Source: Enterococcus sp. 9E7_DIV0242 (lineage in GTDB: Bacteria > Bacillota > Bacilli > Lactobacillales > Enterococcaceae). Taken from it: DNA of 64,000 bases. Under the pieces are notes generated by a model. That model did no database searches. It saw only the letters and a list, made by a program, of their open reading frames with translations, and was not told the DNA's origin. Below, piece after piece: positions 63,035 through 64,000 of this stretch. The position numbers and the translations under genes were made by a program. The DNA lies in the NCBI RefSeq assembly GCF_002140975.2, contig NZ_CP147247.1:1860001-1924000 (forward strand), read 5' to 3'. The stretch's first letter is position 1. Every line of letters begins with the position of its first letter.

Positions 63035-64000
63035 TCAACTAACATACCAAGAAGGATAACGCGTCAAAAACCGGAAAACTTCTTCCGCTATAGCTTCACG
63101 AAGGATTTTATAAAGCTCGGGATTTCTGATTTTTTGTTTCACCGCTCCCGCATAGCGTGGGCGTTTGACTTGTATCGAAAGAACGAAATCAAAGCGCTCC
63201 GGAAAGTTTTCGATAGTCATGATTTTCATGCGATTTGTTTCTTCCAAAAACCTATTCATGCCATCAACTGCTCCCTGCATGAAACCATCCATATGCGTTC
63301 CACCTTCAATTGGGAGATGGCCATTGACAAAGCTATCTCGAATGCTCGCCGAGGGATTTTTAGAGATAACCGCTTGAATCAACACATCTTCTCTCGCAGT
63401 CCTAATAACCAATGGTCGAATCCCACGGGTCAGCGCGTGATCCTTTTGGAATATATATTCAACCAAGCCTTGTTCATAACAAAGATGATTTTTCTGTTTA
63501 CTGCCTTCTGACAAATTGATTGCCAAGCCACTATAGAGCATTGCTAACTGCTGACAGCGATTGAACAAAACAAAATAAGATACCTGTTTTGATCCAAGAT
63601 ACGCTTGATTCGGCGTGAAGGCCAGCTCCAAGCGATAATCATCGATTTTTGAGGCCATGTTAGCTGATTTGACCAACGCTGTTTCCTGATAGATCCGAAT
63701 TTCTCTTTTTTTAGGCGTCTCTATACTCAATCCTAATTGCTCGGAGAGCGCCAGCAAAACCTGAAGAGATAAGTGAGGGGTAATCCCAAACTCATTGTCC
63801 TGATCTACCCGCCAGTTTTTTTTACAGGTCAAGGAAAGTATGATCTGATTTTCTGAAAGTTCAATATTCAATTGTGCGTTTTCCGGTGAATCAGGCAGCT
63901 TTAACAATTCATCTAAAAGCTGAATCATCATATTCTCAAAGCCGGACAGACCCAGCGCGCCGATATACATACCCGGACGTTTACGGATATTTTCCAGCGT
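63035..64000 (-). CDS. Degenerate GyrB/ParE-like protein, partial at window edge
   Basis: The frame runs open to the last base, so the N terminus is missing. Beyond the ORF-start ATG the frame continues as TLENIRKRPGMYIG, the GyrB/ParE entry motif, then a GHKL-like region, and later HLPIEGGTHMDGF, the transducer-domain motif. It stops about 60 residues after that, without TOPRIM or C-terminal domains. In GyrB the GHKL helix holds Glu and Asn for ATP hydrolysis; here it reads MIQLLDELLKL, and the DNGRGIP loop is absent. It therefore looks like a catalytically dead topoisomerase paralogue. A role is not known to me. Confidence 0.75.
   Translation of the reverse strand, partial: TLENIRKRPGMYIGALGLSGFENMMIQLLDELLKLPDSPENAQLNIELSENQIILSLTCKKNWRVDQDNEFGITPHLSLQVLLALSEQLGLSIETPKKREIRIYQETALVKSANMASKIDDYRLELAFTPNQAYLGSKQVSYFVLFNRCQQLAMLYSGLAINLSEGSKQKNHLCYEQGLVEYIFQKDHALTRGIRPLVIRTAREDVLIQAVISKNPSASIRDSFVNGHLPIEGGTHMDGFMQGAVDGMNRFLEETNRMKIMTIENFPERFDFVLSIQVKRPRYAGAVKQKIRNPELYKILREAIAEEVFRFLTRYPSWYVS

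Noticed and set aside
1..64000. tRNA, rRNA, CRISPR array, complete insertion sequence, prophage or integrative element
   Set aside because: No cloverleaf CCA/anticodon pattern, regularly spaced repeats, transposase or integrase was found on either strand.

Overview
The window is a chromosomal segment of a low-GC Gram-positive bacterium, most likely an enterococcus or close relative (Enterococcaceae). This rests on gene content and order rather than any database search. AGGAGG-type ribosome binding sites are strong, TTG and GTG starts are common, and U-tailed hairpin terminators are dense. The order ddl - murF - cshA - acpS - alr - mazF matches what I know of enterococci. I see no tRNA, rRNA, CRISPR array, complete insertion sequence or prophage, and most of the window reads as stable chromosome with a few accessory modules.

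Layout. 1-8.5 kb: tail of a YdcF-like protein, an APC amino-acid permease, a small XRE regulator/membrane-protein pair behind a palindrome-rich promoter, a BceRS-like two-component system without its usual ABC transporter, a fused branched-polyamine synthase/AdoMet decarboxylase, a TrmO-like tRNA methyltransferase and a MerR regulator. 8.6-23 kb: a secreted 3D-domain wall protein, a heterodimeric ABC exporter, folT under a tetrahydrofolate riboswitch, mgsA, queH, a VanY-type carboxypeptidase, kup and a P-type cation ATPase. 23-28 kb: an apparently non-coding transcription unit with paired ends, a second XRE/membrane pair, an orphan class II lanthipeptide synthetase (LanM) with a candidate precursor gene behind it, and queA. 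29-34 kb: a ring-cleavage/glyoxalase-fold protein and a complete OpuC osmoprotectant transporter. 35-42 kb: an RNA-repair island (two WYL regulators divergent from hen1, pnkp and an RlaP-type nucleotidyltransferase). 42-51 kb: a CDF cation efflux protein, a YhgE/Pip-type membrane protein, and a flavoprotein divergent from an Mga-like regulator. 51-55 kb: a co-directional envelope cluster (signal peptidase I, LysM protein, long coiled-coil protein, bitopic membrane protein). 55-64 kb: housekeeping cell-wall and translation genes (mazF, alr, acpS, cshA, murF, ddl), a YaiI/YqxD protein and a degenerate GyrB/ParE-like protein running off the right edge.

How the parts work together. Alr, Ddl and MurF supply and join D-Ala-D-Ala to the peptidoglycan precursor; the VanY-type peptidase, 3D-domain protein and LysM protein act on the finished wall. 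QueH and QueA are the last steps of queuosine tRNA modification. Hen1, Pnkp and the RlaP-like protein form an RNA break-repair pathway, with the WYL proteins as probable damage-responsive regulators.

The strongest candidates for something undescribed are: (1) the lanM locus with a precursor-like gene that appears to carry a one-base frameshift and no transporter; (2) the ~330-nt structured RNA at 23.2-23.5 kb with its own promoter and terminator; and (3) the BpsA-SpeD fusion, which would make branched polyamines with a built-in aminopropyl-donor supply.
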